Source: Mesobacillus subterraneus
GTDB lineage: Bacteria; Bacillota; Bacilli; Bacillales; Cytobacillaceae
Length of the DNA stretch: 64,000 nucleotides
Assembly (NCBI RefSeq): GCF_023715485.1
Contig: NZ_JAMBOF010000002.1
Span: 372,001-436,000 of the forward strand
Direction of reading: 5' to 3'
Made by a program: the position numbers and the translations under genes. Of the stretch, positions 38,201-47,903 are shown one piece after another (positions within the stretch are counted from its first letter, which is position 1; every line of letters begins with the position of its first letter). The notes beneath the pieces are model-generated. The model was not told the DNA's origin and made no database searches. It was given only the letters and a program-made list of their open reading frames with translations.

Positions 38201-41101
38201 AAATGCGTCTTTGGACATATCCGGATGGTTGAACTGTCCAACTACATCATCATATGTCATGACCCAAGCGTAATACTTGTTCAAGTCCTGATACATCTTG
38301 CCATTTATGTTTCGGTCAATAAAGTTTTCGGTTCCGAAAATGTTTGAGTGGCCCCAAGTTGTAGAAGTCATCTCAAATGCCGGGAACACAACATATTCAT
38401 CGTTTTTCGTATATTGAGCAGAAAGGTCTTTCGTTAATTGCCAATCCTCTCCACCTTTACGTTCTTGCATTCCATCACGTTCAACAGTATCTTGTCCCAG
38501 CAAAGTTGGGTCGATATCGTGAGAGTGATCAGAGAAAGCGAACCAGTCATAATTATACTTTTGACCTGCCTTTAAGGCATCCTCTGGCTGACCGGCTCCG
38601 TCATGAGAAATATTTGTATGGTTATGAGTTGTACCACGGTAGTGATTGCCACCTTCAAAGCGAGGAACCACTGTAAATGTCCACTGATACTCACTACTGT
38701 TCCCTTTTAAATCCGCCGCTGTAACATTAACTGTATGGTCTCCCAGAGAGAGATCTTCCTCAGGTATGAACTTCACCTGGCTCTGGCTGATTTGAGCATA
38801 ATCAAGCTCCTCGCCATCTAGTCGAACTGTTACAGTTTCTTGGTTAACACCGCTTGGATCCTCAAGTAAAACAGAAATTTCAGGACGAGGACTCTCAACC
38901 TTCGTACCGCCAACTGGCGTTTCCCCGTAAATACGGGGTCCCACTTCATCTTCAATCACGTTTACCTGATATGGGGCTTCCTTTGTACCGGAGCTTTGGA
39001 CACTTTCTCCCGCTTTTGCCTCAATGTAGTATTCCAAGCCGTCTGCTGGTACATTTTCTGAAGGCAGGACTGCCGTGTAACGAGCTTCGCTTCCCGCAGT
39101 CATCGGAAGAGCAGAATAATCAGCTGAATTCTTCGCACGATAGTAAACGGTCACTAACTCCGCGCCACTAGCATTTGCTACAAATTCAACATTCGTATCC
39201 TTAAACACTTCTGTTAAAGGATTATGGTCAATGCTCAATTGCGCCGTGATATCTTGCATATCACGCGGGAACACTTGGTATCCGTTAACATGAGTCGCAT
39301 TTGTTGTATATTGGCCTACTATTCCAGTCACAGCATAGTTTTTGCCGGATACAAAAACGTCCTCTGCTTTAATTCCTGTCTTCTCCATTACTCGGACAGT
39401 CGTTGACTTATTGTTTTCATCAACAAAAGTAACATTCCAGTTAGCTCCCGAGGTCGCCACTGATGAAACTTTGCCGCTTACTTTTACAAGGCTGCCTTCA
39501 AGCGGCTCTGCCACTGTGAATGTATTCAAGCCTAAAATTGTAATATCCTTTGCAGCAGGCACAACATTGCCTTCGCTTACTTTTGTAATTGATGTTGCTT
39601 CTAATTCAGTCAGTCCATTGTATTGAATGACTTTACCAGTAATTCTAAGCTGATCACCACGGACCATTTTCAACCCAGAATCATAATTTCCGAAAATATT
39701 GATTCCAGCTGTTTCATCCTGAATGTAAAAATTATTCTTCTGTGTTCCCATCACGCCGTTATCGACCGTGACGACACCTTCAACAGTGAAAAACTGATTA
39801 AGGTTCGTAAGGATTCCTTTTGAATCCGTTTGCTTCACTTCATTTAAAGGAGTAACAACATCAGTTGCGGCTTTCTCAACTGAAACAGGAACGCTTTCAA
39901 GCATAACACCCTTGCTGTCACTTGACTGCTGAGTTACATAAATAGTATCAGGAGCATTTGTGAATGTGATTGCGTTAAAGGCTCCTGTGCCAAGAACCTC
40001 GGTTCCATTGCTGTTCAACCTCTCAGCTTTGTTCGCTGAAGAATTTGGATAAACGTAAATTAATGATCTGGCCACACCAGCTCCGGTATTGCCAATCAAT
40101 GTACCTTTACCATTGTTATCAACGCTGTAGCTTAATTTATCTGCAACAACATCTTTGCTTGCCTGAGCCAGATTGATCTGGATGGCATCACTTTCACCTT
40201 TGCCTTCTTGTGTTGCAGAAACGAAGACCGAAGCTAAAGCTTTATCTGTTGTAAAATTCACTTCAAAAGAACCGTCAACAAGTGCAGTCCCTTCGTTAAG
40301 CACCGTTCCTTTTGAGGAAGTTTCGTAAACCTTGATGACTGATCCTGCCATTGTTGCCTCAGCGTAGCCAGTCACCTTAACAGTGCCATCCTTTAAAGTG
40401 AATTGAATATTATTTCCTACTGGCTGAAGGCTAATGTTTGATTCCATTGGCTGTTCTGCTGGGCTTGCACTGTTCTTTGGAACAGGCGCTGCTGCCACGA
40501 AATCCAAAGCGTTGTCATCAGAATCCCATGCATTTCCCAAACCTGGTTCAGGTATGACGTTTGCATATGGACGACGCTGGACACTTTTACTTGCAGATGG
40601 CGCGGGAGTTGGACCACTGCCTTCAAAAACGCTTGCTGTTGTGCCAAAACCAACAAAATCTACTTGTTTGTTGTCTTTATCCACTAACTTAACTTTACCA
40701 GCTCCAGCAGCCATCGAGGCACCACCAGTAGCATCAGGTGCAGGAAGCTCTTCACCTCCATAAGTTCCACCTGTTTGTGCAATTAAATAATATCCATAAG
40801 CTGGGATTTCACCTGACATACTAGTAGAGTTCCATGATGTACCAGTGGCAGATGCATATTGCACAGACCATCCGTCAAGAGGAACAGGCTTATCCGTCGG
40901 ATTATATAATTCTATGAAATCTTTGTTAAAAGGAGCACCACTGTTTCCCCCGGCTCCATATACCTGACTGATCACCACATGTTCTGAAATGGAAGCGTTT
41001 GCTTTTTGGGCCAAGCCAGCTGGTAGAAACGTGGTAATCAGCAATATTACTGCTGTTAACAGGCTCGTCCATCTTTTAAAGCTTCTCTTATTTCTGTTCA
41101 T
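35282..41101 (-). CDS. giant secreted multidomain protein with lamin-tail, OB-fold and PHP/CehA-type metallohydrolase domains
   Basis: A 1939-residue exported protein with a signal peptide at about 1-36 (..PAGLAQKANA). Domains in order, by eye: lamin-tail (about 38-180; VISQVYGAGGNSGAPFNKDF, FIELYN); Ig-like (220-410); two OB-fold/nucleic-acid-binding-like domains (425-620; FYIQDETAGINIF); Ig-like pair (620-812); PHP metallohydrolase of the CehA/McbA type (818-1060; RGTTHNHTNISHDG, FSDHSHD, FNHPD, GEDNHEG as probable metal ligands); CARDB-like (1175-1280); a GATase/DUF4350-like domain (1287-1545; VLVITHPRSTYTADE); two more OB-folds (1555-1735); OmpL47- and Big-like domains (1745-1935). No LPXTG sorting signal is seen. 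It is probably a wall- or medium-located phosphoesterase; substrate unknown. Confidence 0.85.
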   Translation of the reverse strand: MNRNKRSFKRWTSLLTAVILLITTFLPAGLAQKANASISEHVVISQVYGAGGNSGAPFNKDFIELYNPTDKPVPLDGWSVQYASATGTSWNSTSMSGEIPAYGYYLIAQTGGTYGGEELPAPDATGGASMAAGAGKVKLVDKDNKQVDFVGFGTTASVFEGSGPTPAPSASKSVQRRPYANVIPEPGLGNAWDSDDNALDFVAAAPVPKNSASPAEQPMESNISLQPVGNNIQFTLKDGTVKVTGYAEATMAGSVIKVYETSSKGTVLNEGTALVDGSFEVNFTTDKALASVFVSATQEGKGESDAIQINLAQASKDVVADKLSYSVDNNGKGTLIGNTGAGVARSLIYVYPNSSANKAERLNSNGTEVLGTGAFNAITFTNAPDTIYVTQQSSDSKGVMLESVPVSVEKAATDVVTPLNEVKQTDSKGILTNLNQFFTVEGVVTVDNGVMGTQKNNFYIQDETAGINIFGNYDSGLKMVRGDQLRITGKVIQYNGLTELEATSITKVSEGNVVPAAKDITILGLNTFTVAEPLEGSLVKVSGKVSSVATSGANWNVTFVDENNKSTTVRVMEKTGIKAEDVFVSGKNYAVTGIVGQYTTNATHVNGYQVFPRDMQDITAQLSIDHNPLTEVFKDTNVEFVANASGAELVTVYYRAKNSADYSALPMTAGSEARYTAVLPSENVPADGLEYYIEAKAGESVQSSGTKEAPYQVNVIEDEVGPRIYGETPVGGTKVESPRPEISVLLEDPSGVNQETVTVRLDGEELDYAQISQSQVKFIPEEDLSLGDHTVNVTAADLKGNSSEYQWTFTVVPRFEGGNHYRGTTHNHTNISHDGAGQPEDALKAGQKYNYDWFAFSDHSHDIDPTLLGQDTVERDGMQERKGGEDWQLTKDLSAQYTKNDEYVVFPAFEMTSTTWGHSNIFGTENFIDRNINGKMYQDLNKYYAWVMTYDDVVGQFNHPDMSKDAFNNFKPYNKDMDKLFTMLEVGNGSGHYGYANAEKKFFSVLDLGWHVAPTYGEDNHEGTWGQTRARTVIVAEDLSQESLLHSMRNMRVYMVEDPNFTLDVKANGFYMGSTVDSKSLKFNISGSDLVAESRSMAEYNYLAADYKSDDRVEKVELITNGGTVLASHSPMTTDFTWEPSYTVTGGQQWFVVRVTQVDGERMYSAPIWSKEEALDVKVNGIDIVGDVIVEGNPATLKANVANNGTQEVKNLKVDLYYDEVKEANLIGSQNVSSIPSKGVAAATAVWNSPLKGDHDIIAVVTSLDGLDLGDTNFVLPVKIKEPLGINVVIDAKHGNENTSGDGGTYKDNLKAFTTMLQKEGYKVTENTATITDAVLNNVNVLVITHPRSTYTADENAAIAKFVKNGGSLLMAGKSNNSTNPTINNEMLAQIGTSIRMGNDGVFDDSKTGNFWNDPKVAPYAVRVFPGLVSNYITDRVSFLDYYSGTSLSGPDNTALTESGKVVIHAKGNETTYQGNIKGGNTYDAVSDETGGSSIPLIASEEIEGNGRIIVSGMNIFNDKQMDESYEPKGNDEFALNAVNWLAHRETKITSIGDARKLAEDTETVVEGTVTTGAGVFFDAFYVQDETGGIMAFQEVPAGSLKPGDKVRIYGHIITFDNNKEIEFAKFEQDVIKIGSGEPIEPKLVPTGEATSDANQGLLVKVAGEVVSKFDDNSYVINDGSGDVLVFTDGYIVNQSGPVPVLEVGDTLEAVGLSGSFAQGTRIRVRDTKELVGTAGDRTAPETTAIVNPEAPTGKNGWYTSDVTVTLTAEDNKPGAVTTQYRFSGEENWKEYSAPIELKEDGKYTIEFRSKDVRGNMEETKSINVKIDKTAPELNVSVDKPILLIPNQKLIDIKAILEYSDATSEIDSVVLESITMNDEKQDITDVQGAVYGSDDRDYALRATRGEKGKERVYTITYSVTDFAGNTTAASTTVTVLKGR

Positions 41102-41358
41102 TCATCTTCCACCCTTACTGTATTTTTGCGAACCCCTAAACAGCGAATAATCCCTGAAAGATTATCGACACCCTTTCATAAATAAGTATTAGTCCATCTT
41201 TAATTCTACAAAATTCTGATTACTAAAGATATAACTGAAAATAAATATTTCCTGAAAATCTTCGCTTAAATTTTTCCATCATCTATACACCTATAGGAAA
41301 ATATGATTAGATTTAAATGTTAATAGAGTTAGATAAGAAAAATCGGGGAGGACAACTA

Positions 41359-42540
41359 GTGAGGATGTTTAACAAGAGAGGGTCTAAATTAAAATTATAT
41401 TTCGTTATTTTCGTTTTTATTATATATACTTTCCCTTCCATGGCGTCTGCCCATCCCTACAGCGCCAGCTTCACAACGATTCAGTTTTTGGAAAATGAAA
41501 CAAGATTTGAATTCTCCATTGATGCCCTGTCTATCATCGAGCTCCAAGAGGATATAGATACGAACGAGAATAATGTACTTGAGATGAATGAAATAGAAGA
41601 TGATCAAGATCATCTTGTTGAATTCCTTACCCACACTGTCATCCTTGATAAAAACAACGAACAGCAGGAGCCAGAAGTTCTAGATATCAAAATAGTGAAA
41701 AAAGAAAACAAGGATTTTCTGACTATTTCATTAACATATCCTGCTTATCAACCCGGTGACACTATCACGATCAATGATGGACTTTATTTTAATGACACTG
41801 ATACCAACTATGTAAACTTATTGACCGCAACCTATACAGGTGGCTCGAGCCAAGCTGCATTGCAGGGAGATAATAGATCCTGGACCATCCTGCTCTCTGA
41901 GGATCAACAGGAGCAGCAAGCAGGAGATGAGACCATACCAGATAAAGATTCTGACGAAACCGGAGAGACAACAGAGCCAAAACCCACAAAGACATCTTCT
42001 TCCTGGTTGTCATTTTTTAAATTGGGTATGTCTCACATATTGACAGGGTACGATCATCTGCTCTTTCTTTTTGCTCTGCTGCTAAGGAAACAAACATTTA
42101 GACAATATGCTATGATCATCACTTCTTTTACAATTGCTCATAGTATTACTTTAAGTTTGGCAGTGCTAGGAATCCTGGACCTTCCATCAAGATTTGTAGA
42201 ATCCTTTATCGCCTTGAGCATCATTTATGTAGCGGTTGAGAATATTGTCAAAAAGGATGTAAACCATCGTTGGGCTCTGACATTTGTATTTGGTTTAATC
42301 CATGGACTTGGGTTTGCTAACATCCTTCAGGAAATGAACCTGCAAAAATCACACCTTGCCTCCGCATTGGTAAGTTTCAATATCGGAATTGAAGTCGTAC
42401 AGCTTGTGATTGTGCTGTTGCTCCTGCCGATTCTTGCCTATATGCATAAACTTGCAGTGTCACAAAAGTTGATAAAGTATGGATCCATGGCAATCATCCT
42501 ATTAGGAGCTTACTGGTTGTTTGAAAGGCTATTTTTATAA
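41359..42540 (+). CDS. HupE/UreJ-family membrane protein with EF-hand-like loop
   Basis: A 393-residue protein: signal or anchor helix (about 9-31, ending ASAHPYS), an extracytoplasmic domain to about 210 with an EF-hand-like loop DTNENNVLEMNEI (about 74-86), an acidic linker, and a C-terminal HupE/UreJ-type domain with about 6 helices (LGMSHILTGYDHLLFLFALLL, SFTIAHSITL, FGLIHGLGFA) whose histidines may bind a metal. The start is the GTG at 41359, with GGGGAGG 7 bases upstream; the ATG two codons later is an alternative. Related proteins are linked with nickel or cobalt handling; in Bacillaceae the role is unknown. Confidence 0.83.
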   Translation: MRMFNKRGSKLKLYFVIFVFIIYTFPSMASAHPYSASFTTIQFLENETRFEFSIDALSIIELQEDIDTNENNVLEMNEIEDDQDHLVEFLTHTVILDKNNEQQEPEVLDIKIVKKENKDFLTISLTYPAYQPGDTITINDGLYFNDTDTNYVNLLTATYTGGSSQAALQGDNRSWTILLSEDQQEQQAGDETIPDKDSDETGETTEPKPTKTSSSWLSFFKLGMSHILTGYDHLLFLFALLLRKQTFRQYAMIITSFTIAHSITLSLAVLGILDLPSRFVESFIALSIIYVAVENIVKKDVNHRWALTFVFGLIHGLGFANILQEMNLQKSHLASALVSFNIGIEVVQLVIVLLLLPILAYMHKLAVSQKLIKYGSMAIILLGAYWLFERLFL

Positions 42541-42593
42541 GAATCTTTTCGTAAAACAATAATCTATGCGAAAACAGCCTTTTATAAAAATCA

Positions 42594-42639
42594 CAAAGCG
42601 AAAGCCTGAAACTTGTTTGAGTTTCAGGCTTTTGCTTTG
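42594..42639. terminator. bidirectional terminator between HupE-like gene and PRD regulator gene
   Basis: A long stem (CAAAGC-AAAGCCTGAAACT and complement, one mismatch), 6-base loop, T-rich on the plus side. It sits between two convergent genes. Confidence 0.85.
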
Positions 42640-42647
42640 TTAAAAAA

Positions 42648-43889
42648 TTACGCACTGGGCCTCTCAATCCATCCGCCGAAATGCATGGTGATCAGGGCAA
42701 CTTCTTCATCCGGCACTTTTTTACAGATGGCTAGTTCTAGGTGATGAATCACCTTTTTTGTTTCCCGGAAAAGATCCGAATAATTGCTAATGATTGTTTC
42801 AGCCAGAGGGTTTTCGAATTCTAGGCCATAGATGATACGGTAATAAGCTGATTTCAAATGGAAATATAAGCTGCGTTCCAGTACTTCCCTATCATGGAAT
42901 GCAAGGTGAAAATCCTCCTCGAAGTCACTAACCATCTTTTCTATAATGTTTTTTAAAAGATCTAGTTCAGCTTCCCCCGCACTGCTCGGGCAATACTCTT
43001 CAGTTTTGGCCCCCATCAGGCAAACCGATATATAACAAAGCTCATCATCTGGAATGATCAGCTTGAATTCTTCCTCAATCTGCTTACCGATAAATTGGGC
43101 AGCCTGGTACTCTGCTGCGGGCTTCAAAATGACTTTTTCCATTGGATCTATGTCCATCATCTTCCCCTGCCGGTACCTTTTCAGCAAAAACAGCAGGTGA
43201 ATGCTTAAGATCTCGATCATATCATCAGGATAATGGATATTAAGATATTTCTCCGATTCAAATAAAATCCGGTGAACGGCGGCAGCCTCAGGTGATGCAA
43301 AAAGTTCATTCGACCAATTTTTTTCTATCTCGGATTGCAGCTCAGAATTCAGCCAATGACTCTCCTTATTTGGATGGATACGCGCAAGAAAATGGACAAG
43401 ACTTCTCCGCTTGTCTTGTTCCAATCCAATGATATGATAGCCTTCATCTTTTTCCAGCTGCAGATTCAATCTATGACGAGCCAGCCGTGCTTTCAATTTT
43501 TCCACATCTCGCAAAATGGTACTTCTGCTTACACGAAGCTTTTCCATTAAATTAGCAAGAAAAATCGGCTCCTCTCTCGTCAAAAGCAGAATCCCAATCC
43601 AGGCCAGCCGTTCCCGAGCAGAGCGATGATAGTCTGGATTCAATGCAATACGGGAAACTTTTTCTTTAATAAAAATCTTTTCATTGGTTTCAAGGCAAAA
43701 ACCATGTTTGCGAATATAGCAAACAGGCTGCAGACTATTACTCTCCAGCCAATCACTAATTTCTTTTATATCACGATAAACCGTGCTTCTCGTGATTTCC
43801 CACTCTCTGATAATTTCCGCTAAGGGTATATAAGAATCCGCCTGTAACAATCTGTTTAAAATCCATATTCTCCGAGCATTTAAAGTCAT
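42648..43889 (-). CDS. PRD-domain transcriptional regulator (BglG/MtlR-like, without EII domains)
   Basis: A 413-residue regulator. Two N-terminal helix-turn-helix domains are visible (about 5-60, PLAEIIREWEITRSTVYRDIKEI, and about 95-145, FLANLMEKLRVSRSTILRDVEKL). Two PRD-type regions follow (about 185-300, IPDDELCYISVCLMGAK, and 310-410, VPDEEVALITMHFGGW). It lacks the EIIB/EIIA modules of MtlR-type activators and the RNA-binding CAT domain of antiterminators, so DNA binding is expected. It lies downstream of glpD on the same strand and could sense PTS phosphorylation; a role in glycerol control is only inferred. Confidence 0.85.
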   Translation of the reverse strand: MTLNARRIWILNRLLQADSYIPLAEIIREWEITRSTVYRDIKEISDWLESNSLQPVCYIRKHGFCLETNEKIFIKEKVSRIALNPDYHRSARERLAWIGILLLTREEPIFLANLMEKLRVSRSTILRDVEKLKARLARHRLNLQLEKDEGYHIIGLEQDKRRSLVHFLARIHPNKESHWLNSELQSEIEKNWSNELFASPEAAAVHRILFESEKYLNIHYPDDMIEILSIHLLFLLKRYRQGKMMDIDPMEKVILKPAAEYQAAQFIGKQIEEEFKLIIPDDELCYISVCLMGAKTEEYCPSSAGEAELDLLKNIIEKMVSDFEEDFHLAFHDREVLERSLYFHLKSAYYRIIYGLEFENPLAETIISNYSDLFRETKKVIHHLELAICKKVPDEEVALITMHFGGWIERPSA

Positions 43890-44048
43890 TAAGAAATCAC
43901 CCTTTTTAAAGTGGCATACTAAAAAACGAGAAGATTCCGTCTATTACATTATACTTTGCCAGATTGGCTTTTCATACCCCTATGGATAACGATACGCACA
44001 GACATTTTCTACTATTCGGTAACTTTCCTCGCTAATCAAATATAACGG

Positions 44049-44082
44049 CAAAAAGCTCCCAATCTTGATTGATTGGGAGCTT
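44049..44082 (-). terminator. terminator of glpD
   Basis: A 12-base perfect stem (AAGCTCCCAATC / GATTGGGAGCTT) with a 6-base loop, followed on the minus strand by TTTTTG. It lies 7 bases after the glpD stop codon. Confidence 0.92.
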
Positions 44083-44088
44083 ATGCAT

Positions 44089-45741
44089 CTAATTCATAGG
44101 TATTGTCGCTGCGTTAATCTCATTTTCTAACTCGAAGTCATTTTTTTCTTTTTCAGCCGCTGTCCAATTAAATCGTTTAGCCATATAACTGCTTACTTCA
44201 TCTTTAGTTTGAAGAACCACTTTTATATCAAAAAGAAGTGCTCCTGTCCTCCTGTAATAAAAGTCAAGCAGTGTCGCGACCATTTCATGTTCGATTCCAT
44301 ATATCAACTTAGCGAAAACACCTGGTGGTATGTTATATTGATTTGCGATTGTTTTGTGACTGCTGAAAAGATCAAACACCGTTCTGGCATTGGATCCATA
44401 AAATGCTGCGAGGTGTTTCGCATCTGCTTCAGAAAGGCCTCCCTGGATTCCCAGTTCCGCATTAGATGCTACATACTCTTCAAATTTTCCCGACCCGCCA
44501 ATGTCTCCCCCGGATATTGGAAGCTCCTTAGTCTGACAGGTGTTGAACTTCCGGCCCTCTTCAGCTTCCAGCTTTCCCGCAACTAGGTTGACAATCATTT
44601 CTGCCATACTGCGGTAACCGGTCAGCTTGCCACCAGCTATTGTAATCAAACCCGACTTTGATTCCCAGATCTCATCCTTCCGTGAAATCTCCGAAGGGCC
44701 TTTACCTTCCTCATGGATGAGCGGGCGTATTCCTGCCCAGCTGGATTCTACGTCCTCAGGTTTTGCTTTTACCTCTGGGAACATATAATTGATGGCATTG
44801 ATTAAATAATCCAAATCAACCTTTGTCATTCTTGGTGTTGCTTTTTCGCCCTCATAAAAAGTATCAGTCGTGCCGACATATGTTTTTCCATTTCGAGGGA
44901 TGGCGAAAACCATCCTTTTATCGGGTGTATCAAAATAAACCGCCTGCTTTAACGGGAAGCGCGACTGGTCGATGACAATATGGACACCTTTCGAGAGTAT
45001 CAATGTTTTCCCTTCCTTGGAGCCATCCTTTTCACGCAGTTCATCCACCCAGGGTCCAGTTGCATTTATGATCTTTTTCGCACGTACTCTGTATTCTTCG
45101 CCAGTTAATTGGTCTTTAACGAGAATACCAGCCACACGTCCGTTTTCATAGATTAATTCTTCTGCCTTGGCATAGTTCAGGGCGACTGCGCCTTTTTCGA
45201 CTGCTGCCTTCATGACCTCAATCGTCAGCCGGGCATCGTCAGTCCGGTACTCCACATAATAGCCGCCGCCCTTCAGCCCTTGTTTCTTAATCAACGGCTC
45301 CCTTTCAAGGGTTCCCTCTCTTGAAAGCATTCTGCGGCGCTCGCTTTTTTTCACACCAGCTAAAAAGTCATATACACGCAAGCCAATCGAAGTTGTAAGA
45401 CTTCCAAATGTTCCTCCCTCATGAAATGGCAGCAGCATCCACTCAGGCGCCGTCACATGCGGACCATTTTCATAAACAATCGCGCGCTCTTTCCCTACCT
45501 CAGCAACTACCTTCACATCTAATTGCTTCAAATAACGCAATCCACCGTGGACAAGCTTTGTCGATCTGCTTGACGTCCCAGCAGCAAAATCCTGCATCTC
45601 AACAAGGCCTGTCTTCATACCACGGGTAGTCGCATCCAATGCAATCCCTGCTCCTGTAATGCCCCCGCCAATAACCAATACATCCACTAACTCCTCTTTC
45701 AGCTTCGACACAAACTCATTCCGCTTCAAATTCGTAAACAT
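44089..45741 (-). CDS. glpD: aerobic glycerol-3-phosphate dehydrogenase
   Basis: A 550-residue FAD-dependent, membrane-associated enzyme that oxidises glycerol-3-phosphate to dihydroxyacetone phosphate and passes electrons to the quinone pool. It has the FAD-binding [45 protein letters not shown], and [14 protein letters not shown] use the ATG at 45741 with AAGGAGG upstream; the frame to 45783 reads through the leader hairpin. Length matches B. subtilis GlpD. It follows glpK after a 290-base gap that holds its own leader. Confidence 0.97.
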   Translation of the reverse strand: MFTNLKRNEFVSKLKEELVDVLVIGGGITGAGIALDATTRGMKTGLVEMQDFAAGTSSRSTKLVHGGLRYLKQLDVKVVAEVGKERAIVYENGPHVTAPEWMLLPFHEGGTFGSLTTSIGLRVYDFLAGVKKSERRRMLSREGTLEREPLIKKQGLKGGGYYVEYRTDDARLTIEVMKAAVEKGAVALNYAKAEELIYENGRVAGILVKDQLTGEEYRVRAKKIINATGPWVDELREKDGSKEGKTLILSKGVHIVIDQSRFPLKQAVYFDTPDKRMVFAIPRNGKTYVGTTDTFYEGEKATPRMTKVDLDYLINAINYMFPEVKAKPEDVESSWAGIRPLIHEEGKGPSEISRKDEIWESKSGLITIAGGKLTGYRSMAEMIVNLVAGKLEAEEGRKFNTCQTKELPISGGDIGGSGKFEEYVASNAELGIQGGLSEADAKHLAAFYGSNARTVFDLFSSHKTIANQYNIPPGVFAKLIYGIEHEMVATLLDFYYRRTGALLFDIKVVLQTKDEVSSYMAKRFNWTAAEKEKNDFELENEINAATIPMN

Positions 45742-45764
45742 ACATATTGCCTCCTTAAACAACA

Positions 45765-45814
45765 AGAGACCACTATTCATCACCTTTCCATGAGGGTAAT
45801 GCTTTGCGGTCTCT
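45765..45814 (-). promoter_or_regulatory. glpD leader hairpin, candidate GlpP antitermination site
   Basis: In the glpD 5' region AGAGACC pairs with GGTCTCT, with a nested ATTACC/GGTGAT stem, and CTTGTTGTTT follows on the minus strand; the conserved-looking GAAGGACTGGAGAG stands just before it. In B. subtilis, GlpP with glycerol-3-phosphate prevents termination in the glpD leader. The rest of 45815-46073 has no gene that I can support. Confidence 0.6.
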
Positions 45815-46073
45815 CCAGTCCTTCTGCTATGTCTCTTTAAATAAATATGTTTTTATGGCCAGTCTTATTTTCAGTTGGTGCCTGTCATCTTATTCAAATG
45901 CTGTTTACGCATTGATTGTTGTTTTTACAACCAAGCTTTCATCCCTTATATCGCTTGGCTTCGAGCACTTTTCGATGACGTTTCTGAACATAGAATGCAT
46001 TAAAACTCGTGAAAATCCAGTTGCCGATTTTTTACTTTCCTATTGTAAAAGCAACAAAGTACACGAAAAGAGT

Positions 46074-47588
<1,515 letters not shown>

Positions 47589-47636
47589 TCATGTATGTTT
47601 CTAAAGCATATGTAATTTCATGGAATACTTAACTTA

Positions 47637-47666
47637 ACTATACCCAAATCAGAGTGTAATTTTCAA
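47637..47666 (-). promoter_or_regulatory. SigA-type promoter of glpK
   Basis: On the minus strand TTGAAA (47661-47666), an 18-base spacer, and TATAGT (47637-47642), 72 bases before the glpK start. Two copies of a CATGGAATA motif (47619-47627 and 47679-47687) flank it 60 bases apart and may be regulator sites. No terminator is seen in this leader. Confidence 0.6.
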
Positions 47667-47802
47667 AAATTCTCACTGCATGGAATATTTATCTTCCCTG
47701 TTTTGCAAGTTAATTTTCCTAAATCCTCATTCATCTTCCCAAAAAGGTCATTTAAAATCTTACTGACTCATTTTATCTTTTTGCCTTTTTTCAGTTAAAG
47801 GT

Positions 47803-47831
47803 AAAAAAGAACCCCAATCACTTGGAGTTCT
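47803..47831 (-). terminator. terminator of the 47904-50512 gene unit
   Basis: An 8-base stem (AGAACTCC / GGGGTTCT, one G-U pair) with an 8-base loop and TTTTTT on the minus strand. Confidence 0.85.
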
Positions 47832-47847
47832 ATCGAATGCCACTATT

Positions 47848-47867
47848 TTAATCAAACGTTTGATTAA
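47848..47867. promoter_or_regulatory. 20-base perfect palindrome, operator-like
   Basis: TTAATCAAACGTTTGATTAA is a perfect palindrome of the size and look of a TetR-family operator. It lies between a stop codon (47904) and that gene's terminator, 280 bases before glpK, where no promoter is evident. Confidence 0.4.
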
Positions 47868-47903
47868 CTATTTTTCTATAAATCTCGACAAAATCATTTC
47901 TAA

